Shown here one piece after another: positions 15,463 through 24,323 of a stretch of DNA of 64,000 nucleotides. Under the pieces are notes generated by a model. It was not told where the DNA came from. It did not search any database and saw only the letters and a program-made list of their open reading frames with translations. The DNA is taken from positions 1-64,000 of the forward strand of contig CBFHQM010000006.1 of assembly GCA_965657965.1 (NCBI GenBank), given 5' to 3'. The position numbers and the translations under genes were made by a program. The stretch comes from UBA8752 sp965657965 (lineage in GTDB: Bacteria; Bacteroidota; Bacteroidia; Flavobacteriales_D; Sanyastnellaceae). How positions within the stretch are numbered: position 1 is the first letter of the stretch; each line of letters starts with the position of its first letter.

Positions 15463-17538
15463 TCAAGATTTTCTGTTGGGCAATTGTCGCTTGTAATAGG
15501 CATATGTCGATTTGTGGCTGTCCACTCGTGGGGCGTCCTCGGGGGCCGAGACATAGCGGTTGCGCTGTTTTTTGTCCAGCTTTCTTCTTTTGACGTTGTC
15601 TTTGAGCTGAAAACCGAGGACCGCGCTAATCTCAGCTTGCAGGTTCTCGTCATAAATCGGCACACTCACCTCAATCCTTCGGTCCAAGTTCCGCGTCATC
15701 CAGTCGGCACTGGAGATGTAAAACTCAGGTTTCCCACCAGCACCAAAAGCCACCACACGCGCATGCTCGAGAAAACGCCCCACCACGCTGTACGCTTCAA
15801 TGCGTTCACTCAACCCTTTTACTCCCGCTCGGAGCGCACAGGCTCCGCGCACAATCAGCTTGATCTCCACTCCCGCTTGGCTTGCGGCGTACAATTTGCG
15901 AATCATCCCTGCATCTGTCAGGTTGTTGCATTTGAGAATCATCCAAGCCTTCCTTCCTGCCTGAGCCTCAACGATTTCCCGGTCGATCATCTGAGAAAAC
16001 CGACGGCGGGTGCTGTACGGTGACACAATCAGGTGGCGGAAAACACCACGCTGGTAGTTGTGCTCAAAAAACTGGAAGAGTCGCTCCACTTCACCGGCCA
16101 CCCGCTTGTCTGCCGTCAGCAGAGCCAGATCGCTGAACACACCAGCAGTGGCCTCATTGAAATTGCCTGTACCCACGTGGGCGTATTGGCGCTCGAGCCT
16201 CCCTTCCTTGCGCGTGATCAGCAACAGTTTGGAATGCGTTTTCAATCCCGCAACACCAAAAATTACTTGAATCCCCGCCTCTTGAAGGGACTGGGTGACT
16301 TTGATGTTGTTTCGCTCGTCAAACCGGGCTTGCAACTCAATCACCACTTGAACTTCCTTTCCATTCAATGCCGCACTGGTCAAGGCATTGATGATGTGCG
16401 AATTCTTCGCCACGCGATACAGGTTGATGCGAATGGCCGTGACCTTGGGGTCAATGGCCGCTTCCCTGAGCATGTCGACCAACTGAGAAAACGCATGGTA
16501 GGGGTAATGCAACAAAATGTCGCGTTTGGCTACCTCGTCAAAAATGCTCGGCCGGCCCTGAAGATGTCGATGCGGCAGCGGCCTCATTTTGCCAAAGGTC
16601 AATCCGGGAACGTCCAAATCCGGAAAGCCCATTAAGTCTCTGCGATTGTGGTAGCGACCTCCAGGAATGATGTTGGCCTCGTCGACCACCCCGAGCTTGC
16701 GAATGAGGAATTTGAGCAGTTCTTCCGGCATGGTCCGGTCGTACAAAAAGCGCACATAGTCACCGTGTTTCCGCTTGGCGATGCCCTTCCGCATCTTTTC
16801 CAGAAGTGACTTGGACAGATCGTCGTCCATGTCAATTTCGGCGTCCCGAGTGACCTTGATGGCGTAGGCGGAGACGGCAGTCGGTTGAAAGGTGGAAAAC
16901 AACCGGGGCAATCCCACACGAACCACGTCGTCCAAAAACATGATGCCTTGGCGCCCCGCTTTCTCCGGAAGCACCACGAACCGCTCCAAATGATCCGGCA
17001 ACTCCAACAGGGCAAAACGCGCCCGCTTGGACACCTCCCCTTCGAGCTGGATGGCGTGGTAAACCGCTCCGTCACGCAATTCAGGAACCCCTACATCCGA
17101 AATTAAAATGGGCACCAAATGCGGCCGCACCTTGCGGTCAAAGTGGCTGCGAACAAAGTCCCACTGCTCCTCGTCGAGCTGACTCTCGTTCATCAAGTCA
17201 ATGCCCTGCTCGGCGAGCTGGTCTTCTACTTCAGAGAAGGCCTGATTGAACCGCGATTGAAGGTCAATGACGCGTTCGGTAATGCCCGTCACTGTCTCCT
17301 CTACCCCAAAGCCCAAAGTGGTCGTGGTCCGTTTGCCCAGCAGGGCCATGCGCCGCAGCGCCGCCACCCGCACCCGAAAGAACTCATCCAAATTGTTCGA
17401 GAAAATGCCCAGAAAGCGCAAGCGCTCCACCGGTGGCACCTGCTCGTCTTCCGCCTCTTGCAGCACGCGCTCATTGAACGCCAACCAACTAAGCTCTCGG
17501 TTAAAGAACTCCTCTTGGGGCGGCAAGCTGCCCTTCAT
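15463..17538 (-). CDS. ppk1: Polyphosphate kinase 1
   Basis: Makes polyphosphate from ATP. The 691 residues show the PPK1 order: N-terminal FFNRELSWLAFNERVLQEA and FLGIFSNNLDEFFRVRVA, a middle head domain with LLHYPYHAF, and catalytic C-terminal domains. The phosphorylated-histidine motif is GLKTHSKLLLI and the second histidine region is RQYAHVGTGNFNE. It ends with SSADWMTRNLDRRIE and YAYYKRQ. The ATG at 17538 fits family starts; a GTG at 17583 would add 15 residues. It is followed two bases later by ppx and is divergent from the peroxiredoxin gene. Confidence 0.96.
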   Translation of the reverse strand: MKGSLPPQEEFFNRELSWLAFNERVLQEAEDEQVPPVERLRFLGIFSNNLDEFFRVRVAALRRMALLGKRTTTTLGFGVEETVTGITERVIDLQSRFNQAFSEVEDQLAEQGIDLMNESQLDEEQWDFVRSHFDRKVRPHLVPILISDVGVPELRDGAVYHAIQLEGEVSKRARFALLELPDHLERFVVLPEKAGRQGIMFLDDVVRVGLPRLFSTFQPTAVSAYAIKVTRDAEIDMDDDLSKSLLEKMRKGIAKRKHGDYVRFLYDRTMPEELLKFLIRKLGVVDEANIIPGGRYHNRRDLMGFPDLDVPGLTFGKMRPLPHRHLQGRPSIFDEVAKRDILLHYPYHAFSQLVDMLREAAIDPKVTAIRINLYRVAKNSHIINALTSAALNGKEVQVVIELQARFDERNNIKVTQSLQEAGIQVIFGVAGLKTHSKLLLITRKEGRLERQYAHVGTGNFNEATAGVFSDLALLTADKRVAGEVERLFQFFEHNYQRGVFRHLIVSPYSTRRRFSQMIDREIVEAQAGRKAWMILKCNNLTDAGMIRKLYAASQAGVEIKLIVRGACALRAGVKGLSERIEAYSVVGRFLEHARVVAFGAGGKPEFYISSADWMTRNLDRRIEVSVPIYDENLQAEISAVLGFQLKDNVKRRKLDKKQRNRYVSAPEDAPRVDSHKSTYAYYKRQLPNRKS

Positions 17539-17683
17539 CGAGGGCTTCTCTTTGCCAGACTTGGATTTAGAATCTGAAGACACAGAGCGAAGATACCCGC
17601 ACCCTGCAAGCTGGAGAGAAACCCGATGAACATTTGCCCGACAACATCGCTTGAATTGCCGCACAACACCCCAACTTCGCACC

Positions 17684-18250
17684 ATGCCCCTTCTTGGAAA
17701 TACAGCCCCTGCCATTCTTGCCACTGCCGTGGCCAACGGTGAAGTCATCCGCGAATTCAACCTCGAACAGTACCATGGCCAGTATGTGGTGCTCTTTTTT
17801 TACCCCGAAGATTTTACGTCGGTTTGCGGCTCAGAAGTGCACGCTTTCCAAGACCGACTTGCCGATTTTAAATCGCGCGATGCGGTGGTAATTGGATGCA
17901 GTACTGACTCCGCTTCCACCCACAGGCAGTACCTCCGAACACCGGCCAACCAAGGAGGTGCAGAAGGGGTCACCTACCCCTTGATTGCCGATACAAACCG
18001 CACTGTTTCCGATGCCTTTGGCACCCTCGATGGTCACTTTGACTACGATGCCCAAGGCAAGCTGGTGGCCACTTCAGACCTGCTCTGCAACCGTGGCTTG
18101 TTTATCCTCGACAAAGAAGGCGTGGTGCTCCACCAAGCCTACCACTTGAAGCCCATTGGCCGGGATTTGGACGCCGTGTTGCGCGAACTCGATGCGATCC
18201 GCCACCTCCAAATCAACGGCCAAGTGTGCATGGCCGACTGGAAGGCCTAA
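17684..18250 (+). CDS. Peroxiredoxin, typical 2-Cys (AhpC/TSA type)
   Basis: Reduces hydrogen peroxide and organic peroxides in the cytoplasm. The 188 residues carry the peroxidatic site YPEDFTSVC (Cys48) and a resolving cysteine near the C-terminus in VCMADW (Cys183; most relatives have VCPANW). The thioredoxin fold continues with VIGCSTDS, GTLDGHFDY and LFILDKEGVV. The ATG at 17684 gives a normal N-terminus (MPLLGNTAPAI). The stretch STHRQYLRTPANQGGAEG replaces the usual SHLAW-type segment, so it belongs to a divergent branch. It is divergent from ppk1. Confidence 0.93.
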   Translation: MPLLGNTAPAILATAVANGEVIREFNLEQYHGQYVVLFFYPEDFTSVCGSEVHAFQDRLADFKSRDAVVIGCSTDSASTHRQYLRTPANQGGAEGVTYPLIADTNRTVSDAFGTLDGHFDYDAQGKLVATSDLLCNRGLFILDKEGVVLHQAYHLKPIGRDLDAVLRELDAIRHLQINGQVCMADWKA

Positions 18251-18284
18251 TCCCCGGTAAGGGGAAACACAGTAGTTTGCCTGT

Positions 18285-18548
18285 ATGTCTTCTTCCAATC
18301 TCAAGTCCGCCTTTTTCGGCTTCTTTGTGGCATGTGCCCTGTGCACGGCATATGCCTTCAGCAATTCAGAAACAGCACCACCAGCTGCTCGATCCCTGTC
18401 CGACCTCTCCATTGAGGTCCCCGTTTCAGGATGGACAGACTTGGGCGGTGCGATTTACAGCCCCTCTGAAGGCATTTACCAAGTCATTTATGGTGACTTT
18501 GGCACTGGGGACGAGTTCTCCATTGTCGAAGTGGTCGGGTTCGACTGA
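18285..18548 (+). CDS. Small exported hypothetical protein
   Basis: 87 residues with a likely signal peptide or single membrane segment (about 8-26) and a short polar domain ending in EFSIVEVVGFD. No family recognised. It follows the peroxiredoxin gene by 34 bases on the same strand and may be transcribed with it, though a near -7 box (GTAGTTTG) also lies 5 bases before its ATG. Confidence 0.6.
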   Translation: MSSSNLKSAFFGFFVACALCTAYAFSNSETAPPAARSLSDLSIEVPVSGWTDLGGAIYSPSEGIYQVIYGDFGTGDEFSIVEVVGFD

Positions 18549-18554
18549 ACCCAA

Positions 18555-18995
18555 TCAGCCCTTGAGCCAGCGTGAGATGTAGGCTTCCATGCGATCGGCA
18601 TTGGCGGCCGAAATTCTCATGTCCACACTGCCCGATTCAGTTGCACCATCAGGGGTGGTCCATCCGCACCAAACCGTCAGGCGTTCATTCGTGCCTTCCG
18701 GCATGCGGGTGACGCCGCTTACCTCGCCCCGCCGCAATGGCGCGCCGAACACTTCAAGACGGCTGCGGAAGTACAAAATGGCGCCCTCTGCCGTGCGTTC
18801 AAAATTGCATGCGGTGCGGGCCGAGTCCACCCCTACCAAGGCATGGACTTCTCCTGACCCCCCCACAAGTTCTGCTCGGGGCGAGCCTGTTCCGCCGGCC
18901 TTAATCGACGCCCAAAAGCCGACTGGCTTGCCAGAAATGGCGTGGACTTCGGCCCAACGCCGCGGGTCGTTATAGGTCAAGTTCCAAAGTCGCAT
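18555..18995 (-). CDS. Hypothetical protein overlapping the 3' end of Cry-DASH
   Basis: 146 residues starting MRLWNLTYNDPRRWAEVHA; no signal peptide. The gene begins inside the end of the Cry-DASH gene (26-base overlap in another frame), which makes co-translation likely. The protein looks like an alpha/beta or beta-sandwich fold, with a Trp/Cys-containing C-terminal part (TVWCGWTTPDG). I do not recognise a family. Its position as the last gene of the FeS photolyase/Cry-DASH unit suggests a link to light or DNA repair, but that is association only. Confidence 0.68.
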   Translation of the reverse strand: MRLWNLTYNDPRRWAEVHAISGKPVGFWASIKAGGTGSPRAELVGGSGEVHALVGVDSARTACNFERTAEGAILYFRSRLEVFGAPLRRGEVSGVTRMPEGTNERLTVWCGWTTPDGATESGSVDMRISAANADRMEAYISRWLKG

Positions 18996-20262
18996 GGCTC
19001 CAGTGTCTGCGGTATTTGCCGTCCGCATCGTAGCGATCGGCTTGGCCTGAGGTGTTGAATTTGCGGCTGGGACGCGGGTCGTTGCCCACACCGGCGACGT
19101 AGATCCAATTGCCGTAGTTGCTGGCAGGATCGTGGTCGAGTAACATGTGCTCGAACCAACTCGCGCCCATGCGCCAATCCACACCCAAATCGTGAACCAG
19201 ATAGCTCGCCACATTTTGGCGGCCTCGGTTGGACATGAAGCCCGTGGCGGCGAGTTCCCGCATGTTGGCATTCACGAAGTCGCACTTCGTCCGGCCCTCG
19301 CACCAGGATTCGAAGGTGCGGCGGTCCTTACGCCACTTGGGGCTTTCCGCTTTGATGCCACGTTTGTGGAAAATCCGGTTGCCGTAGCGCATGGCGACAT
19401 AACGGAAGTAATCGCGCCAAATGAGTTCAAAAAGCAGCCAATACGTGTCTTCATTCTTCTCGATTTCCCCTTCAAACTCACGCACTTGGGCATGGATCTC
19501 TCGAGGACTAATGCAGCCCAGCGCAAGCCAAGGCGAAAACTTCGAGCTGTAATCGGCTCCGAGCAACCCGTTGCGCGTCTTCTTGTAGACCCGGAGTTTC
19601 TTTGTCTCCCAGAAATAGTGATCCAATCGGGCCCATGCCGCTGTCGCCCCTCCCTTAAAAGGCAAAACACCCCGGGCATCGGCCACTTTGGGCTCTACGC
19701 CCATGTCCGCCATAGAGGGAACCGCATCGCCCTCCAAGCCTTCGGGTAAAACCAAAGCCTCGGGCTCCGGCAAGGGGTCGCGGACCTCCGCCCGTTTTTC
19801 CATCTTGCCTCGGAAACGCGTGAACACATCGGGAAGCTGTTCCAATTCAAACGGAAGGTCATCCGGGTGATACATGGTCATTTGCTCCTCCAAGCGCAAA
19901 TCAAGCCGCTGTCCCACCTGCACTTCTCGCTCCACCTCTTGTTGGGTGTGTTCAGCTGTCGCAAAAACGGTACGCGCACCCAGTTCCTCAGCCAACGCAC
20001 TCAAGACCTCTGCTGGCTCTCCTTTTCGGATGAGCAAGGTCCCACCCATGTCTTCTAAGTCTGCCTTCAAATCCGCAAGCGATTCCAACAAAAACTGTGT
20101 ACGAAACGCACCAGTCTTGACCTGTCCCCACCTGTCTTCTTCCCAAAATTTAGGGTCGATAATGAACACTGGAACGACTTCGGTAGAAGCCTTTACTGCG
20201 GCATTCAAAGCCGCATTGTCCGTGACCCGCAGGTCGTTCCGAAACCAAATTAAACTGCGCAT
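18970..20262 (-). CDS. Cryptochrome DASH
   Basis: FAD-binding blue-light protein of the Cry-DASH group, known to repair cyclobutane pyrimidine dimers in single-stranded or looped DNA. The 430 residues have the N-terminal photolyase domain (MRSLIWFRNDLRVTDN) and the C-terminal FAD domain with KKTRNGLLGADYSSKFSPW, LGCISPREIH and WIYVAGVGNDPRPSRKFN, all diagnostic of DASH. The ATG is one base after the stop of the FeS photolyase gene, and a hypothetical gene overlaps its 3' end. It lacks the long C-terminal extension of plant cryptochromes. Confidence 0.96.
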   Translation of the reverse strand: MRSLIWFRNDLRVTDNAALNAAVKASTEVVPVFIIDPKFWEEDRWGQVKTGAFRTQFLLESLADLKADLEDMGGTLLIRKGEPAEVLSALAEELGARTVFATAEHTQQEVEREVQVGQRLDLRLEEQMTMYHPDDLPFELEQLPDVFTRFRGKMEKRAEVRDPLPEPEALVLPEGLEGDAVPSMADMGVEPKVADARGVLPFKGGATAAWARLDHYFWETKKLRVYKKTRNGLLGADYSSKFSPWLALGCISPREIHAQVREFEGEIEKNEDTYWLLFELIWRDYFRYVAMRYGNRIFHKRGIKAESPKWRKDRRTFESWCEGRTKCDFVNANMRELAATGFMSNRGRQNVASYLVHDLGVDWRMGASWFEHMLLDHDPASNYGNWIYVAGVGNDPRPSRKFNTSGQADRYDADGKYRRHWSHATLELDL

Positions 20263-20263
20263 T

Positions 20264-21808
20264 TCAGAGGTTTTCTAAGTTGGCCAAAACGGCATCGCCG
20301 CGCTCCAGCAAAGCCTCCCGTTTCTCGGGGGCCATTTTGTCCCAGGTGCGATAAGCCATGCCAATGCGGGGGTTGCGCTCGAGCTTGGCCCGGTTTCGCG
20401 CATGAAAATGCCAATACAGGCTGTTGAGCGGGCAGCTGTTCTCCCCCGTCTTGTCAGCCGCATCATATCGACATCCGCTGCAATACGGGCCCATTTTCTT
20501 CATGTAGTTCGCCGAGGCAGCGTAAGGCTTGGTCCCCACGATGCCTCCGTCTGCAAACTGACTCATGCCCCGTGTGTTGGTGATCTCCACCCATTCGATG
20601 GCGTCGAGGTAAATGCCCAAATACCAGCGGTCGATTTCGTCTGGATGGACCCCGGCAAGCAAAGCGAAATTGCCCGTCACCATGAGACGTTGGATGTGGT
20701 GAGCATAGCCATATTCCAAGCTTTGCTTGATGGCATGGCTCAAGCAGGCCATTTTCGTTTCGCCCGTCCAAAACCAGGATGGCAAGGCATTGTCCGCTTC
20801 GAAAAAGTTGAGCTTCGCATACTCTGGCATGTGCGCCCAATACACCCCGCGCATGTATTCACGCCATCCCAGAATCTGACGAATGAACCCCTCGACTTGG
20901 GTAATGTCCGCGTGGTCGGGGTCGGAACGCCATCGGTCCTCCACGGCTCGAATCACCTCGAGCGGAGAGATCAGCTTGGCGTTCATGCAGAAGGAAATCC
21001 GAGCATGGTACAATGACCAATATTCTGGGTGCATGGCATCTTGAAAGTCTCCGAAACGCGGCAAGCACTCTTCTACAAAGAAGTCCAGTAACTCCAGCCC
21101 TTCTGAACGGGTCACCGGCCACAAAAACCGTTTTGAGTCTACCGATCCAATGGTTTTTACACCGCACTCTTCGAGCATGGACTCAAGATCAGAGAGGTCG
21201 CGCTCAAACAACATGGGCGCCACCGGTCGGTGGCCTTTGGGTAGCTTTTTTCGATTGGTCGCATCGTAATTCCACTTTCCCCCAGCCGGCTCTTGACCTT
21301 CTACTCCTCCCTCCATGAGCACACCGTGTGCCTTGCGCATTTTCCGGTAAAACGACTCCATGAGATACGTCTTCTTCCCCTTGAACTGCTCGGCCAAGTC
21401 GCCACGCTGGGTGAGGAAGTGGTGCGTATCCACGCCGGACGCCAGCGGCCCAAACTCTGCCGCAAGCGCCTTCAGCTGGACATCGAGACGATGCTCATCC
21501 GGCCACTGGTATTCAAAGCATTCGCACCCTTCCTCGGCCATGATCATGCGCACATTGGCTTCGAGTCCTTGCGTGTTTTTCCCTTCGTTCAACGAGAGGT
21601 ACACCACGCGGTGGCCTTCCGTTCGACGCTCCTCGGCAAACGCCCTCATGGCCGCGAAAAACGCCAAGACCTTTTGGATGTGGTGGGGAGCGTAGTCCGT
21701 CTCTTGGCGCATCTCTGCGAGGAGGTATACAACGTCTTTCGAAGGCTGATCAAACCACGGGTGTGCAGCGTTGAGCTGGTCACCCAAAATGAGGCGGAGG
21801 GTTTTCAT
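20264..21808 (-). CDS. Iron-sulfur bacterial cryptochrome/photolyase (FeS-BCP, PhrB type)
   Basis: Member of the prokaryotic (6-4) photolyase group that carries FAD, a 6,7-dimethyl-8-ribityllumazine antenna and a [4Fe-4S] cluster. The 514 residues include MKTLRLILGDQLN at the N-terminus and the four cluster cysteines at 355 (MACLSHA), 443 and 446 (YCSGCRYD) and 459 (NSCPLN). Each is shifted by +5 from the Agrobacterium PhrB ligands 350, 438, 441 and 454. The ATG at 21808 overlaps the stop of the upstream DUF2256 gene in an ATGA arrangement, which decides the start. Repair of (6-4) lesions is inferred from the family. Confidence 0.95.
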   Translation of the reverse strand: MKTLRLILGDQLNAAHPWFDQPSKDVVYLLAEMRQETDYAPHHIQKVLAFFAAMRAFAEERRTEGHRVVYLSLNEGKNTQGLEANVRMIMAEEGCECFEYQWPDEHRLDVQLKALAAEFGPLASGVDTHHFLTQRGDLAEQFKGKKTYLMESFYRKMRKAHGVLMEGGVEGQEPAGGKWNYDATNRKKLPKGHRPVAPMLFERDLSDLESMLEECGVKTIGSVDSKRFLWPVTRSEGLELLDFFVEECLPRFGDFQDAMHPEYWSLYHARISFCMNAKLISPLEVIRAVEDRWRSDPDHADITQVEGFIRQILGWREYMRGVYWAHMPEYAKLNFFEADNALPSWFWTGETKMACLSHAIKQSLEYGYAHHIQRLMVTGNFALLAGVHPDEIDRWYLGIYLDAIEWVEITNTRGMSQFADGGIVGTKPYAASANYMKKMGPYCSGCRYDAADKTGENSCPLNSLYWHFHARNRAKLERNPRIGMAYRTWDKMAPEKREALLERGDAVLANLENL

Positions 21809-21972
21809 GAAAGCGGGGCCTGAACTTGAGATGAAGTGGACTTGGACGTACGTCGGCACCGCTCACTGCAATACTTCACTTCGTCCCAACAGCGCGCCCA
21901 CTTTTTACGCCAGTCAAAAGGCCGTCCGCAGTGAACGCAATCCTTCGACGGCAAGTGGACTTTTTTATGCAT
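21805..21972 (-). CDS. DUF2256 small cysteine-rich protein
   Basis: A 55-residue protein: MHKKVHLPSKDCVHCGRPFD and then a WRKKWARCW block and VKYCSERCRR. Cysteines 12, 15, 28, 35 and 39 suggest a small zinc or metal knuckle. The CVHCGRPF..RKKW...W..VKYCS.RCR pattern is that of DUF2256, a family I know mainly from genes close to photolyases and cryptochromes. The stop codon overlaps the photolyase ATG (TCATGA), so the two are translationally coupled. Its role is unknown; delivery of metal to the FeS photolyase or a nucleic-acid contact are guesses. Confidence 0.88.
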   Translation of the reverse strand: MHKKVHLPSKDCVHCGRPFDWRKKWARCWDEVKYCSERCRRTSKSTSSQVQAPLS

Positions 21973-22047
21973 GTTGAAACAACAGGCTGTGCCGGCCCCG
22001 GTTCATCCGCTCATGCCCCTAATTTGCGGGAAGCAAATTGCATCAAC

Positions 22048-22566
22048 ATGTTCAATAACCGCATTGGTTTTGGCCCCCGCTTGGGCGCCGTTATCCTCGA
22101 TCTCATTTTCATCATGCTCCTCATTGTGCCCATCTCCCTTCTGGGACTTGGTGCGGGAATTGCCGCCGCCTTGGGGCTCGACGCTGCAATCGGGGCTGAC
22201 GAGGCGGAAGCCATGGCCCTGGTGGGAATGGGAGCCGGAGCGATCGCCATGATTGTGGTCGCAACCATCATTGGCCTGCTTTACACCTTGATCGAAGCCT
22301 TGACCGGTGCCTCACCCGGCAAACGTGTCATGGGACTGCAAGTGGCCCATGCCGATGGCAGCGAAGGAGACATCAAACTTTACTTGCTTCGCTGGGCAGT
22401 CAAGAACAGCGGTAGCATTCTCAACATGGTGCTTCCTGCGATTTCGTCGTTGGTCAGCATTGTATTTGGCCTTGGATGTTTCGCTGCACTGGGAGAGAAA
22501 AAGCAAGCCCTTCACGACATCATCGTCAAGTCGGCCGTGTACAAAAAGAGCGACATCGCCGGGTAA
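22048..22566 (+). CDS. RDD family membrane protein
   Basis: 172 residues. It starts MFNNRIGFGPRLGAVILDL, the N-terminal RDD motif (Arg and Asp conserved), and continues with membrane segments (about 13-38, 57-85 and near 115-140) and the signature TGASPGKRVMGLQV. RDD proteins are small inner-membrane proteins, some with sodium/proton antiport activity; the role here is unknown. It lies alone on the plus strand between two minus-strand photolyase units and is convergent with the following gene. The ATG at 22048 is the one that matches the family. Confidence 0.9.
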   Translation: MFNNRIGFGPRLGAVILDLIFIMLLIVPISLLGLGAGIAAALGLDAAIGADEAEAMALVGMGAGAIAMIVVATIIGLLYTLIEALTGASPGKRVMGLQVAHADGSEGDIKLYLLRWAVKNSGSILNMVLPAISSLVSIVFGLGCFAALGEKKQALHDIIVKSAVYKKSDIAG

Positions 22567-22593
22567 GCCCCAAATGGCTCGATTGGATGGGGT

Positions 22594-23349
22594 TCAACGC
22601 TTAGGCAGTACTCGCCAACTGAAGCCCACAGCCGTGTAATTCATACTGTGGTTGAGTCCTGTGCCAAAGCTCAGGTCCCATTGCCATGCCTCGCTGGTTT
22701 GAAACGTGAGGCCACCATCTAGGCTTGCCCAGTGGTTTTCGCGCACCAAGTCATATTCGCCATAGGGTTCGACATACAAACCCAAACGGTCGTCGATACG
22801 GCGACCAACCGCCATGGCGTAGGTACCAATCGAACTTCCGCGCAGAAAATCCACGCCCAAGTTGTAGCTCAACGACCATTCCGCTCCCACATCGTGGCTC
22901 ACGCAGAGCGAATTGGTCACGCCCCAGTCCCCTCGCAACCCCTCGTCCCCCGATGGGGCCACGACCTGTCCGAGATAAGCCAATTGCATTTTCTTCCCTT
23001 CCCGCTGAAACAACGTCAATTTGGCCCCCAATTCAACATCGCGAACCCCCTGAGCCAACACATCGATGTCGCCCCAAGCCCGTTGATCAATCCGACTGAC
23101 TTGATGCTCAATCCGGAGCTCAACCCGTTTTGACACGCCCAAGCGAAACAACGAATTGGGCATTTCGAACGTCCGGATATTCCCTCCAAAACCAGGTGTC
23201 CAGATGCTGGAGAAACCGCACTCCCATTGAAAGGACCCCGGCGGAACAACAGAAGAACCTTGAGTTTGGGAAGGTCGATCGGTCTCTAACGTTTGCGCTA
23301 GAAGGCCAAAAGGAAGAGAAAGAAAAACAACGAGTACAGAAAAACGCAT
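22594..23349 (-). CDS. Outer-membrane beta-barrel, MetA-pathway (phenol degradation) transporter-like
   Basis: 251 residues with a signal peptide ending near LLAQ, then ETDRPSQTQGSSVVPPGSFQ. This opening is typical of the transporter family annotated as MetA-pathway of phenol degradation. The rest is a series of beta strands ending VGFSWRVLPKR. Members are outer-membrane proteins whose substrates are mostly unknown. The ATG at 23349 is preferred over a TTG at 23367. It lies between two photolyase units with no obvious functional link to either. Confidence 0.82.
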   Translation of the reverse strand: MRFSVLVVFLSLPFGLLAQTLETDRPSQTQGSSVVPPGSFQWECGFSSIWTPGFGGNIRTFEMPNSLFRLGVSKRVELRIEHQVSRIDQRAWGDIDVLAQGVRDVELGAKLTLFQREGKKMQLAYLGQVVAPSGDEGLRGDWGVTNSLCVSHDVGAEWSLSYNLGVDFLRGSSIGTYAMAVGRRIDDRLGLYVEPYGEYDLVRENHWASLDGGLTFQTSEAWQWDLSFGTGLNHSMNYTAVGFSWRVLPKR

Positions 23350-23395
23350 GGCCACGAAGTTGCGCAACTCGAGCCGATATCGGCCACAAGCGGTG

Positions 23396-24286
23396 TTAAC
23401 CTTTGAGCGCCTTCAATTCCGCCCATGACGATGGGACCGGTGTGGCTTTGACCCGCAATGGGATCTCTTTGCCCGAAAGGAACTTCAACACAAGTTCATT
23501 GAACAGATCTGGCGCTTCGATGGAACACACATGGCCGCAGTTTTCAATCACCGCGAGTCGCATGTTCTTTTGGGCTTGGGCGAATTTTTCCGCCGCACCA
23601 AAAAAGATGTGGTCTTGTGACCCCATCACAACCAAGCCATGCTTGTCCACTTTCCTGTTGACATAGGCCTTGATCAGCTGAAAAAATGGTTTGTAAAGCT
23701 CCACCCACTTGAGGTATTCGCCCGGCGTCAATCTGCGGCTTTGGCGACGAAAGATCCAACGGCTCATGCGGTGGTTTCGGCGCGGAAGGACGATGTAACT
23801 GAACAACCAATAAATCGCTTGGTAGGGCAAGACGTAATTGAGCAGCTTGCCACTGTGCACGAAAAGGTGCATCAGACGAGACCCATCAAAAATGGCCCCC
23901 GCCATCACCATGCGATCAATGAGCTCAGGGCGCTCGATGTCCAGTTTCTGCAAAATCACACTGCCAATGCTCAAGGACACAAAATGCGCCTTGACAATTC
24001 CAAGGTGATCAATCACCGCCAGAATGTCTTCGCCCACAATGTCAAAGTCGTACTCCGGGAATTCAGGCAGAATGTCCTTGCTGTATCCGTGGTCCCGCAG
24101 GTCGATCAACAACAAACGATAGTGGGGCCGAAAGGCCTCAATTTGATACTTCCAAGTGCGAATGCTTCCTCCTGCACCGTGAACAAACACCAGCCAAGGC
24201 GCATCCGATGGCGCATCCGCCACCACCTCGTGGTAAAGCAAGGTGCGGCCATCGGCATTGAGCAAAACGGGGCGTTCTTCTTTCAT
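23396..24286 (-). CDS. Alpha/beta hydrolase
   Basis: 296-residue alpha/beta hydrolase with the oxyanion motif VFVHGAGGS (33-41), DLRDHGYS and the nucleophile elbow SLSIGS. A C-terminal acid MGSQDHIF and catalytic histidine ENCGHVCSIEAPD complete the triad. The elbow begins with Ser instead of Gly, which is tolerated in the family. The gene starts 37 bases after the stop of the photolyase gene in the same direction and may be the last gene of that unit. The substrate is unknown. Confidence 0.9.
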   Translation of the reverse strand: MKEERPVLLNADGRTLLYHEVVADAPSDAPWLVFVHGAGGSIRTWKYQIEAFRPHYRLLLIDLRDHGYSKDILPEFPEYDFDIVGEDILAVIDHLGIVKAHFVSLSIGSVILQKLDIERPELIDRMVMAGAIFDGSRLMHLFVHSGKLLNYVLPYQAIYWLFSYIVLPRRNHRMSRWIFRRQSRRLTPGEYLKWVELYKPFFQLIKAYVNRKVDKHGLVVMGSQDHIFFGAAEKFAQAQKNMRLAVIENCGHVCSIEAPDLFNELVLKFLSGKEIPLRVKATPVPSSWAELKALKG

Positions 24287-24323
24287 CGTCTGCGAAGGTC
24301 GTTCACTTCAAGTTGGTTTTCAC

